DNA of 64,000 nt. Origin: Scedosporium boydii (lineage: Eukaryota > Ascomycota > Sordariomycetes > Microascales > Microascaceae). The stretch lies in NCBI GenBank assembly GCA_002221725.1, contig NJFT01000030.1:186001-250000 (forward strand), given 5' to 3'. A model generated the notes under the pieces. It was not told the origin of the DNA, made no database searches, and saw only the letters and a program-made list of their open reading frames with translations. Positions 11,419 through 22,922 of this stretch are shown piece by piece; position 1 is the first letter of the stretch, and each line of letters starts with the position of its first letter. Position numbers and translations under genes: made by a program.

Positions 11419-12711
11419 ATGTATCCAGATTGGCCCGAGTCCGATGCTGATTTGGTGCCACTGCCACTCTGCGATGGTCCCAAGCTGAAGCCATTCGACT
11501 TCCAGGGGCCGCAGAAAATCGAATTCCTTGATTACCTCGGGGAAGGCCTGCATGCACATGTCCTCAAATTCAAAATCCTAGGGCAAATCTACGCCTTGAA
11601 ACTCGTAAGTAATATCCCCAGCCCGAACACATGGGCATGCAAGAGCCACCAAGTTAAAATTGGGTCTCCAGTTCAGGTTCTGCTATGACGAAGACTGGTT
11701 GGGTCCCTTACGGTACATCGACCCCGACGATCTCGAGGCCATGAGCGCCATATACGAGTATTCGGAGCCTTTTAGCAGCGAATGCCGTGCTTTTGGTCGC
11801 CTTCAAGAAGACGGTTATGAAGAGCTGGCCGTTCGGTGCTACGGCTACGTGCTCCTCGACGAAGAACACGAACGTGTCATGATGGATCAGTTCAGCCACC
11901 TCAAGATCAATTTCAACGGCGACATCTACCAAGCGGATATGAGGATTTGCGCTCCCGTTTTGTGGGCAAAGGCGTCGACAGAGCCCCACCCATCCGTGGC
12001 ATCGTCAAGGAGTTCGGTCCCACCGAGGAGGATCTGCAGACGAGGGGTGTACGTAGGATACTCAAAGATATTATCCGATTGCAGCAACTCGGCATCATCC
12101 ACATTGACGTAGGGCACCGACAACTTGTCGGCGGCAAGCTCTGCGATTTCAGCACCGCTATCACCGTGCCGCATTTCATCACGACTCTGGAGCTGAACCC
12201 GTCTCTTGGGCCTGGGTGGATACCCGCCCTAGAGTTTGAAACTTTCCAGTTCAGCATCAACGACTACTGGGACTTCGACGAGATGGTGCGGGGGTGGAAT
12301 GATGAACAAGAGGAGCGGAAGACTAAGAAGAAGAAAATCTCAGTCAACGCATTCCCCGGCGGGAGAGGTTGCCGAATCAAATACAATCTGAGAAGCACGC
12401 CATTACGGGAGCGCGTCTATTCATTCGTTGACCCAAGGCTGTATGACTGGAGGACTTCTTCCTCCAGCCCGGGGCAAGACGCGACGGGAGCACGAGGCAG
12501 ACGAAAATCCGGCCGGGGGACGAAGGGTGGCAGGCACGGAAAACTGAGACGACTCGCTTCCAGGCCACCTAGGTGGTACCTTGATTGTGATAAAGATGTG
12601 GCAACAAGACTGAAAAATTCAACAAGTTTCAGTACCTCACTTGATTGGGAGTTTAAGGATGGTCTTATATTTCCACGGGGAAGGGGGTGGTTCCATTATC
12701 GAGCAAAATGA
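11419..12711 (+). pseudogene. FTA2-like (Sim4 complex, kinase-like fold) gene with one frameshift
   Basis: Exon 1 is 11419-11604, then a 67-nt GT-AG intron, then exon 2 from 11672. The start reads IEFLDYLGEGLHAHVLKFKILGQIYALKL, a glycine-loop-like segment. Next come AFGRLQEDGYEELAVRCYGYVLLDEEHERVMMDQF and, further on, PPIRGIVKEFGPTEEDLQTRGVRRILKDIIRLQQLGIIHIDV and INDYWDFDEMV. This matches the fungal FTA2-domain (kinetochore Sim4 subunit Fta2) family, which looks like a degenerate protein kinase; most filamentous-fungal members are expanded paralogues of unknown role, not proven kinetochore proteins. The frame slips by -1 close to 11929-11930, where losing one C in a short C-run would explain it; after that the homology continues uninterrupted to a TGA at 12709-12711. 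The gene is otherwise intact, so a recent disabling deletion or an assembly indel are both possible. Uninterrupted length would be about 408 residues. Confidence 0.72.
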
Positions 12712-13176
12712 ACTACTCTCTGCTGCAAGCCATGACGCCTGTCGCATAGAGAGCTGTTGTAGAAGAACCGATGTAGATTTCTTTCCTTCCTTGAAGTGAG
12801 ACAGACTTGTAGCCCTGACTGCTACATCGCACATAAACGAAGAAGAAAAGTGTGTGGAAAAGGAACTGAAAGAGGGGGTGGTGTCATGAAGGGTAGAAAA
12901 GACAGCCACTTCATAGGAAGAATTGATGTAAATAAGAAATCAGATTTCCATTCCTTCCTTCAGTTTGGGACTCATAATGAAGACTATTCTAATGACACTT
13001 TTTAGCTTGTAAGTGGAAAGGGAGATAAGAAGAAAAGAAAAGGAAAAAAAAAAAAAAAAAAAGAAGAAAAAAACTAAATAGCAGTTGAATCAGGATAAGC
13101 GCCTCCTATTATCCCCTCCTTTTGGTCATAAGTTTCCTCCCGTCCTCCTCCTTTACGAACGATTATGGCCCCTCTT
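12712..13176. other. Intergenic with A-rich tract
   Basis: No gene seen. A nearly pure A/G tract with a run of 18-19 A lies at about 13040-13075. It separates the convergent FTA2-like gene and the damaged gene ending at 13177. Confidence 0.4.
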
Positions 13177-14411
13177 TTACTGAGTAGGATGGAAGTTTAG
13201 GGGATCAAAATTGCGAAGGTTTGTATTATTGGGGTCGACGGCTTCGGGCATGTCGATACCAGCATCCGGGTCGGTGTTGAGCTAGCCATTTTCATCGAAA
13301 CCAAGGCCCACGCCTCCCGCAAAATCGGCAAGGTTGTCTGATGTGGTAGCGGTGCCGTCCGGGTTCGGGGGAGCGGCGCCGTTGTCTGATGCGGGCATGC
13401 ACAACCACCACAAAGCAAGATCCGTCGTCAATACGTCGATGCCGTTTCTACTCCGTGGGATCGGCATGATGGATACCTTCCAGCCCCCACCGTCCTCGCA
13501 GAAACAGCATGCCACGAGCTCTTCGTCTATTTAGATATACCCATATCGAGTTTAGGGCATTTTTACAGAGGTTCGCCAGCTGTCTCAGCGGCCAGAGTAG
13601 CTTCTGTTGCGGATTATCCAGCTGATTGGCGAGCCTCCTACCACTCCATTTCAAGCTTGACCTCCCGAGCCCCACCACCAGGTTTGGCGTGAGAAAATCG
13701 TCGAGAGAGATGACGTGGTCAATCGTAAGTCTCCGACGCCCGTCGGGGATGCTGGCCAAGACCGACCCGTCGGGGGCCGAATAGCTGTGGCGCAGTGTGA
13801 TCCCCGGATGCAAACGGAGATGGGATTTAGCAAATTGTAGAGTCGGTTGCATCACGGCGTTATTCCAGGAGATAAGGTGGTAGAGGTCTTCGTCCCTGTT
13901 GATTATAACGCCCGCCAGAGCCTGATCGGGTCGGAGATCCGCTAACATCTGCTCCGAGACTTGAAAGTCGAGGACATGGCCGTAGCTCTCATCGAGGTTG
14001 GCCAGATTGAAGTCTTCCCAGATGGTGATACCATCGTGAAACTCGGGCCATAGCTTGCCGATGGTGTTTTTGTTCGCTGTTGACCTGCAAGGGACGAGCG
14101 GTTTCCTTTGCGTAAGGACATGTCGTAATGTAATAACACTAGTCATGTTCGCGATGGAGATAATAAGTAGCTCGACTTTATAATTCAAAATGGATTTTGC
14201 AGTGTAGGGAAATATGTTCAGTAAACGGAAGCTTCGTGATGTTTCTCATTCCTGACCCAAAGGCCGGCGGGAGCTCTAGGGTTGGATCTGAAGGCATGGG
14301 CATTTGTAGAATATAACCTCCTCCGCTTGAAGTAGAACTGTCACCGGTGAAAACCGACTCCGGGTCCCGGCTCCCGGCTCCCGGCTCCCGTTGTGGTGTT
14401 ACACGAGGCAT
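13177..14411 (-). pseudogene. Degraded gene of an unnamed fungal family, with RIP-type stops
   Basis: Read on the minus strand, the body is a long open frame (14188-13555) with EFHDGITIWEDFNLANLDESYGHVLDFQV, DEDLYHLISWNNAVM and SLDDFLTPNLVVGLGR. At about 13555 the frame slips by one base. The new frame carries ELVACCFCEDGGGWKVSIMPIP and LTTDLALWWLCM and runs to a TAA at 13177-13179. Three in-frame stops interrupt it: TAA at 13552-13554, TAA at 13531-13533 and TAG at 13282-13284. Each stop differs from CAA or CAG by a C-to-T change in a CpA context. An upstream open segment (14411-14180) may be the N-terminal exon; it carries a 7-nt tandem repeat (TCCCGGC, about 3.7 copies, 14365-14390). TTGCAG at about 14090 is a possible acceptor for an intron. 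I recognise the segments as a lineage-specific fungal hypothetical family of unknown function. Confidence 0.65.
14365..14390. repeat. 7-nt tandem repeat, TCCCGGC x 3.7
   Basis: Three full perfect copies and a partial fourth copy of TCCCGGC. It falls in the N-terminal open segment of the damaged gene on the minus strand. It is short enough to arise by slippage. Confidence 0.9.
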
Positions 14412-14794
14412 TGGGCTTCGTTTGCGTTGCTACGTGTCTCTGTATCTAGCCCGACTTACTTTATTCAAGCTGTATGTAAATTGAGGCTTTCTAGGCTGTC
14501 ATTGTCGATACAGTAGTGAAAAAAGAAAAAAAAAAAACTAGGGGCTGAAAGCATGTATCAGCCTCCCGAGGGCAGTGAAAGGATCTGAGGATGAGGAGCC
14601 AAATCACCACCATACAAACACCGCAGGGCAACTCCTTGAGAGCGCTTTTAGCTCCGTCGGCGATGCCTCTAGACCACGACGAGTCTGCACATCAAATCTT
14701 AGTACAACGCACTTAACTCGCCATGCTCCCAAGATTCGGTCAGCTCTGACAGTATCAAGACTCACCAGGGTCCCGTGGGCCATTTCAGGGAATG

Positions 14795-14832
14795 GCTGCA
14801 TAGCAGGAAAGCTGCATAGCAGGAAAGCTGCA
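14795..14832. repeat. 16-nt tandem repeat (2 copies plus 6 nt)
   Basis: The unit GCTGCATAGCAGGAAA occurs twice in a row and is followed by GCTGCA. The two copies are identical. Confidence 0.92.
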
Positions 14833-15689
14833 GCCCTGGCGATGGCCACGCACCAAAGGGGTATGTTCTCGGGCAGCTATGGGTATTCTTCCAACTTCCC
14901 AAAAGCCATGACTGTTTCTTCTTCATCTTGAGAGATTTGTGAAGAATGGGATAGCGGTGAGCCTCTGCAGCTACAAAGGACTTCGGGACGCTGCCTACCA
15001 TCGACATGGCTGGCACACCTTGAAACACAATGTCTACACAAGCTGCTGAGACAGATATGGGTCTTTATTGTGGGAAAGCGGGTCTGCGCAGCCGACTCTC
15101 CATCGTCTATATGCAAGTCTTAAATGCTATGTCGTTAACCCGATCTACCTATCTTACTAACGATATGATGCTACTCGAGGAGGTCGGGCAGCCATACTAG
15201 CTAACATCCGCGACGTCCCCTCAGCCTTTCACAGAGTCAAGGTCGACCTCTCCGCTGAAATCGCTCCTCGCTGCAGAGAAATCTACTGTCAGCTGTGGTG
15301 ATAGAACGAAAAGCCTTGTGACTGTTGCTAGTAACCTCCTGTAGCTGGTCTCGACCAAAGAGCAAGGAAAAGAGATCTAGAGAGCCTCATACATATTCGA
15401 GAATGTTGCCCGCAAGAGTTTTTGTACTCCCCGTTTCGAATTTACCTGTGCCGTGACCTCCCCGCCATACACCTGCAAGTAGGCCGTGAGCACCCCGTCC
15501 TTCATTGTATTTGCTTTCGCATACTTTTCGCATAACTTTACTATGGCGGATTTCTTAGCAAGTACACGGGTACTTGCCCCCGACTTCCCCTGTACTTTAT
15601 TTCCTTATAGGGATGTATGGGGAGGGTGTATCCGGTAGGCAACCATTGCTTTCGACCGTGTAAGTTTGTGTTTCTATTTACTGATGTGA

Positions 15690-15856
15690 TTAGTTCCTGT
15701 AAGAACTGGAATTGGAACTGTAATCGGGAAGAATGGGAATAATGGGATACTGGAAGAGTTGAGCATACTAGGAGAGCTAGGAATACTGAAAGAGCTGGTG
15801 GTATAGGAATTGAGAATATGGGAATGGAAATATAGAAGTGTTGGGAATACGCGCTT
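15690..15856. repeat. Degenerate GGGAATA/GGAATAC-type repeat, block A
   Basis: Imperfect short units such as GGGAATA, GGAATAC and AGAGCTG alternate through this block. An 18-nt stretch (15832-15849) is identical to 16373-16390 in block B, and the surrounding order of units is similar, so the two blocks look like diverged copies of one repeat. Confidence 0.7.
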
Positions 15857-16284
15857 ACCCAGGAATATAGGTGGAAACAAGAACAGCTCGAGAAATGATC
15901 CAATGGTCAAGGGACGGTCGTAATGGTCTTCGTAGGACGGGAAATCAATGATCAGTGGGAATTTGCATCGCAGGGCTTCACTGGCAAAAGGAATAGAAGA
16001 AAAGTAGATATAAGAGAAGTAATATTGAAAAGAAAGATTAAGAGAATGGATCCCACAAGATAGCCTCTCCAAAACCGAGGGAGGTGACTGATCGCTTGCA
16101 CTTCCCTCTTAACACATGCCAAACTGCCTGTCTGTCTCAGTATTCGTCTACGATTTCAGGAGCCATCCCCCCTTTATATGTGTAAGTGAGGTCCAGCTGT
16201 GCGGCTCTTCGAGCTTCCCCTTGTGGCGGTGGCTATTCCAGTTCCAGTGTGACACTGCAGAACGAGAGCTGCTCTACGCACCAA

Positions 16285-16412
16285 TACAATGGGGATGGGA
16301 ATATGGAGTACTGGAATACCGGAAGAGCTGGGAATAAGGGAATATAGGAATGCTGAAATAGGGAATTGGAACATAGAAGTGTTGGGAATATGGGAATATA
16401 GGAAGACTGGGA
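16285..16412. repeat. Degenerate GGGAATA/GGAATAC-type repeat, block B
   Basis: Second copy of the repeat class seen at 15690-15856, in the same orientation, about 540 bp away. It contains ACTGGAATACCGGAAGAGCT and the shared 18-nt stretch at 16373-16390. Confidence 0.7.
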
Positions 16413-16545
16413 AAGGTATGCCTGGTAGAGCTGTGTGCTAGCAGCAGCCCTCGAAAGGCCAGTAGGATACTAAAATAGCTAGAATGAATAAGAAGCAGCA
16501 TAAGGTCTCTCGGCGGAAAAGAAGAAAAAAAAGAAGAAAAAAGAG

Positions 16546-16576
<31 letters not shown>

Positions 16577-16582
16577 GGGGGG
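16546..16582. repeat. Homopolymer junction A23-G14
   Basis: A run of about 23 A is followed directly by about 14 G. The exact lengths could be affected by sequencing, since such tracts are error-prone. Confidence 0.9.
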
Positions 16583-17320
16583 AAGAAAAATATTATGTAT
16601 CATCGATAACCTGATGGTGCTCTCCTGGGAGCGCTGGGGCATCCTCAAAGACTGGAGTTGTAACTGTGCTTATGTAAGGTGATAGTGAGGTCTTTAAACG
16701 GACACAAAGATAGCATTTTAATGTTGGGGCTCAAACACTTGAAGCCGGAGTGATACTGTTCACTGCACATTAGAGGAAGGTGGGTTCATGCTTTGCTGGT
16801 CTTGATTGCATTTGCGCTTGCGGGATCAATTGCTCACCAGTTTCTGTTGATCAATTTTGATAGAACTTCATTGTTCGCACGGACTTGCCTCTCAGTAGCA
16901 TTGAGGTCGCTCAAACGGAACATTGAACTCTGCATTTGTAATTGAGACCGAATTATTAAAACGATTAGATCGTCGAATGGGACACCTTCAAGTGTGAGAA
17001 TCTCATTAGGCCGGGAGACTTGCAATCTTTAAGTGAACCGACCTCGGCACTGCGGAACCGAGTTAAAGAGCCCCAAGCCGGCATCAAGGGTTTCCCCACA
17101 TCCTCACCTCGCTCATTGCATCATCGTCACTGCCATCAACCCTCAATATAATCCGGACTTCTCCTGCAGCGTTCCACCTGAGCAACACTTTCGTAGAATT
17201 GCGATACTTGTTTCAGTTGTGACGGCAAACTAGGCTTGCTTCTTTGGAAACCTATAGTTGTGGTGCGAATTTCCATTGCGAACTGAACAATTGACACTGA
17301 AGACATCGATTGGTCTCACG

Positions 17321-18576
17321 ATGCCTCAAGCACTCACTATTAAGCATGTCGAGGGGAAGCCCGGCGAGGTGTACTACCCGTAAGTTACATAGTTGAGTTC
17401 AGCCAAACACCCAAGGCATCCTCACAACTCATCACGCACCCTCTTTACCAGAAGATCATCTTACACTCACCTCCCCCTTCTTCTTTTCACCCTGTGCTCT
17501 TTACGCTCTATCAATCTAATACGGTGCTAACATTGGCCTCAAGGCTCGTTCTCCAGGAGGTCCGCAAGCCCACTCCGGGCCCCAAAGAGGTTCTCGTGCG
17601 CATCAACTCCGTTGCCCTGAACCATCGTGACCACTGGATCCGCAAAGCCCAATACGCCGCCATCTCCTTCGAAGCACCCCTCTTCTCCGACGCCTTCGGC
17701 ACCGTCATCTCCGTCGGCGAGGCATCCTCCCGCCCGGACCTCGTCAACAAGACCGTCGTGCTCACCCCGGCCCATGGATGGATCTCCTCGCCCGAGGGTC
17801 CCGAGGACCCTGTAGGCTACGCCATCATCGGCGGCACGAAGCTCAGCCCCGTAGGCATGGCCCAGGACTACGTCGTCGTGCCCGAAGACGAGGTCGTCCT
17901 CGCCCCGGAGCACCTCTCCGCCTCCGAGGCCGCTGCCCTACCCCTCGCTGGCCTGACGGCCTGGAGAGCCTTCGTGACTAAGACCGGTAATGCCGAAAAG
18001 GGCAGGAACATCCTCATCACGGGCATTGGTGGCGGTGTGGCTCTCATGGCGCTGCAGTTCGCCGTCGCTAAGGGCTGCAACGTCTACGTGACGTCTAGCA
18101 AGCAGGACAAGATTGACGAGGCGAAGAAGCTCGGTGCCGTGGGTGGTGTTTCTTACAAGGCCGCGAAGTGGGACAAGGATCTTCTCGCCTTGTTGCCCAA
18201 GGATAGGCCGTACATCGATGCCATTATTGACGGTGCTGGCGCTGATATTATTCGCCGAGCGACGAGCTTCTTGAAGCCCGGTGGCGTTATTGCCCAGTAT
18301 GGCATGACGTCGTCGCCGAAGATGGACTGGTCTATGCCCGCCGTCTTGAGGAACTTTGAGCTCAAGGGTACGACGATGGGCTCGAGGAAGGAGTTTTATG
18401 ACATGGTTGAATTCGTGAGGGAGACCAAGATTAGGCCCCCAGTCAGCAGGGTCGTGACGGGCGGCTTGAGCAACTTGGAGGGTATCGAGACTTTGTTCAA
18501 GGATATGGCGGAGGGAAAGCAGTTTGGCAAGCTCGTGCTCGAGGTTAGTCCTGTTAGCGACTCGTCTAAGCTCTAG
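17321..18576 (+). CDS. MDR-superfamily NAD(P)-dependent zinc-type oxidoreductase
   Basis: Two exons, 17321-17379 and 17544-18576, encode 363 residues; the first exon gives only 19 codons plus two bases (MPQALTIKHVEGKPGEVYY), followed by a 164-nt intron beginning GTAAGT. The catalytic (GroES-like) half contains PGPKEVLVRINSVALNHRDHWIRK and FGTVISVG. The nucleotide-binding half has NILITGIGGGVALMALQFAVAKG, a Rossmann fingerprint with a GxGGGV variant, then VYVTSSKQDKIDEAKKLGA, typical of quinone-oxidoreductase-like and YogA-like MDRs. The structural zinc-binding Cys cluster of classic alcohol dehydrogenases is absent. The substrate cannot be told; reduction of an aldehyde, quinone or enone is the family's usual activity. 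Length is standard. The promoter region is the gene-free stretch to its left, and the convergent KRR1 gene ends about 300 bp downstream. Confidence 0.9.
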
Positions 18577-18870
18577 ACTTTGTTTTCCTTCTTTTTCTGT
18601 CGGTGTAATATGCTGGTGCCAAAATGGGAAAGGGTCTGATCTATAATGAGACAAATGATTAATGTTCCCTTTCCCCCTCCTTATATCACGATGGGCATAC
18701 AAAGTTCCCACAGCTGTAAACAGTCTGAATAGAGGGTATCTTAAAAAGAACGTATCTCATTATACAGGGTCGGTTACACACACCCCAAGCAATGGTAACC
18801 ATCCTATGCCAGAGCATAGAGAAAAAAAATAAAAGATCTAATATAACCAACAACCGCCCAGTTCCCCATC

Positions 18871-20233
<1,363 letters not shown>

Positions 20234-20780
20234 ATGTCGAAAGGAAAGGGAGGAGTCGACCAGCTCGTCAAGCTCATCGTCGGAGCTGGCCAGGCGTCAC
20301 CCAGTCCGCCAATTGGTCCCGCGCTCGGAAGTAGGGGTGTTAAATCGATGGATTTCTGCAAGGTAAGGCTTCCTATCTCCCCCTACCCCTCTCGTAGTTC
20401 GATCCTACGTCCGGACCTTTCGCTGACAAAAATTATCACACATTCAGGAGTTCAACGCGAGGACAGCACACATCAATACCGGCACGCCGATGCCCTGCCG
20501 CGTAACCGTACGGCCCGACCGATCCTTCACCTTCGACATACGGACGCCGCAGACGTCGTGGCTGCTCCTCAACGCCGCCAACGTGCCCGAGACCAACGGA
20601 AGGAGGAAGGGAGCGAGCAATCCGGGCAAGGAGACGGTGGGGACGATCAGCCTCAAGCACGTTTACGAGATTGCCAAGATTAAGCAGACGGAGCTGAGGT
20701 TGTCGGGGCTTTCTACGGAGGGAATGTGCAAGTCGATTATATGGCAGGCGAAGTCCATTGGTATCGAGGTGATTCCGTGA
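20234..20780 (+). CDS. MRPL19: Mitochondrial large-subunit ribosomal protein uL11m
   Basis: Exons 20234-20362 and 20448-20780 encode 153 residues; the 85-nt intron is GTAAGG...CAG and is in phase 0. The first exon has the uL11 N-terminal domain: [29 protein letters not shown] followed by MDFCK and [17 protein letters not shown], the proline-rich PPIGPALG loop that binds 23S rRNA and elongation factors. The second exon gives [25 protein letters not shown], then [20 protein letters not shown] and the C-terminal rRNA-binding helix [18 protein letters not shown]. Such compact L11 proteins of fungi are the mitochondrial 54S form (yeast Mrpl19). No cleavable presequence is obvious, as is usual for this protein. 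Divergent from KRR1. Confidence 0.95.
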
Positions 20781-22922
20781 ATCGCTGGATGATGGAAAGG
20801 GGGACGTGCGAGCGTTTGGAGGACCCATTTCTTTTTTCTTCTTCACATGTGAAGGTGAATGGGATGAAGAATGTGGGCTTCATTTGAGAAAGATGTTTGG
20901 TGATGAGAGATTACGAATTTGCTTGGCTTATCTTGCTGCGTTGCGGCGGTGATACGAGGGGATGGAAGATAGAAGTGGAGAGTTGAAAAGCGGCGGTATG
21001 TATGAGTATTCGGGGCTCTCTCCCATGTACATTATACAAAAACACATAAACGTACCATCAAGAGCGCATTCATCACACAATTCGATTCCCAACAACTTTT
21101 CTGAGCCTCTCGATCATAAACGGGTGTTGGACACGCTGAGCGAGGAAAGGGGGTTTGCGGCAGATAACACCATCTCATAAGCCGTTCATCTCTGTAAAGG
21201 GATCATGTCATTTACGAAGTTGATTGCCAAGCTGTTGCGTCAAGGATGTTCAACCCCTTTCTTTGCCTTTACCAATGTTTCCACAGATGCGGCTCAGTGT
21301 TGGGCAGGTATGGGTCAAGATGAAATACAGGTCACAATTTGTTTGTTCGGCGAGATGAAGTTAAGCTCTAGGGTGGGACTCGGTTCGCAAGGGGCAAAGA
21401 CGAATGGGAAGCAAGAAAAAAAAAGAGTAACAAAAGAAAAGCAGTAAAAAAGTCGGTCGATGAAGTAGACAAAAAGCCAAGACTTGTTTAGAAGATGGCG
21501 GCGGTGCCTAACTTTCTATGATGGTGCCCACACCACGACGAGAAAAGTGCCGGAAACAGAATGAATGGAAGGCTACAAGGTTCAACGTGGGACGGGCCAG
21601 TAAAACTTGCTAGCGTCCCGGTGCCTCTTCCGTTCTGTTTCGAGAAGAGGACAAGCTTCAATGTTGGGTTTCGTTGAGAGTGTGGAAGTGGAAGAGGGTG
21701 TAGGTGGGGGGTCTGGTTGACGAAGAGAGGGGGGAGTTTTTCTAGAACCGATCTATTGGTGCTTGGGCTCAACCTCTCAATTGGGTCGGGTACCTGAATG
21801 ATTGTGTCGTATAGATTCGATAGCTACTGGGGTGTGATGAAGGAAATGATTCGATGGTCATGGTATCGGTTGATGGAAGTATGGAAGCTTCGATGTTCTG
21901 CCGGTGGCAAAATTTGAGTTTTTTGTCATTTTTTAACCCTTGCAGGAGAGACAGGGATCCATCCCGGTAAAATGCGATGGATCTCTGGTTGCTATGTGCC
22001 TGAGCGGGTGTCTCTAACAAGGAAAATTTTCAAAAAAGAGAGTTGATGGTTACAGATACGAGAAAGCTTGAGGCTCGAGGCTTGCGAGGCAGGACCCATA
22101 GTACCCATTTATAAATCATTATATCGCGAGTTTGACTCTGTCTAGCTCGTTCGCAATCGCCAATAACTTGATGCTCCCGGTATCAGAAGAAGCCGGTTGC
22201 GGCAGACGGATATAAGTTGTGGGAAGTACCCTGCACTCGGTGTCGCCCTGCATGGAAAACCATATCGACGGTAGCGGATACAAATCTGATCTTGGTAAGC
22301 TTCGAGTCCTTCGTATCTTGATTCTTGGGTGACTCGCAGGCGGTTACACTTGACTCCACCCCTCAGATTAGAATGTTGAGCGGTCAGCGGTCAAGCAGAT
22401 TGGACCGCAGGGTATTAGTCCCACTCTCGGTGACTAGCGAGAATGTGCATGGATCAATGGGACGGATCAAGCAACAGCGCAAGCTACCTTGTAAACTTAA
22501 GTACAATTGCAGCACAGGCAGATACTTAGCCCTGTAGGGAAATTGGTCCATGGGTCATCGATGGTACATCTCCGAAGTGAACGACGAAGTACGAAGTCTT
22601 AGATCATGGATCTATTGGCTGCGAGTTTGGCTTCTTCTCATCGGACATGCATGCAAATACTGCTAACGGAGGAACGAAGGAGCACGAGGAAGATCAAATT
22701 TTCAAGGGCAGAAAATGTTGGTTTAATTCCTACTTCTTGTCCATTTCGAAGGATGTCAGATGTCAGTTTAGGTCCCTTGACACCATAAATAGATTTCAAA
22801 CTCGGCCAATCAATTTACTTCGACCATTTGATAGCGTCTTCAAACGCCGACACCCAGTTTCTCCGTTTTGATGTCTACATCCATGCATACCACGCTTCAT
22901 TGTAGCAAGAGATCCACAGCCA
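20781..22922. other. Gene-free stretch of 2.1 kb
   Basis: No gene recognised. Short open frames (for example 20962-21180, 21205-21447 and 22325-22537) have no domain or splice support. A GTACGAAGT-type element lies near 22584-22596. The 3' part may have been the promoter of the kinase pseudogene. Confidence 0.45.

Larger units (their letters stand above)
14412..17320. other. Gene-free stretch of 2.9 kb with repeats
   Basis: No gene can be supported. It holds a 16-nt tandem repeat, two related blocks of GGGAATA-type repeats and a long A-then-G homopolymer, listed separately. The last 300 bases are the promoter and leader of the oxidoreductase gene that starts at 17321. I looked for transposase or reverse-transcriptase motifs and saw none. 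Confidence 0.5.

Noticed and set aside
14600..15500. Possible transposon remnant in the gene-free stretch after the damaged gene
   Set aside because: No transposase or reverse-transcriptase motif, long terminal repeat or target-site duplication could be seen.
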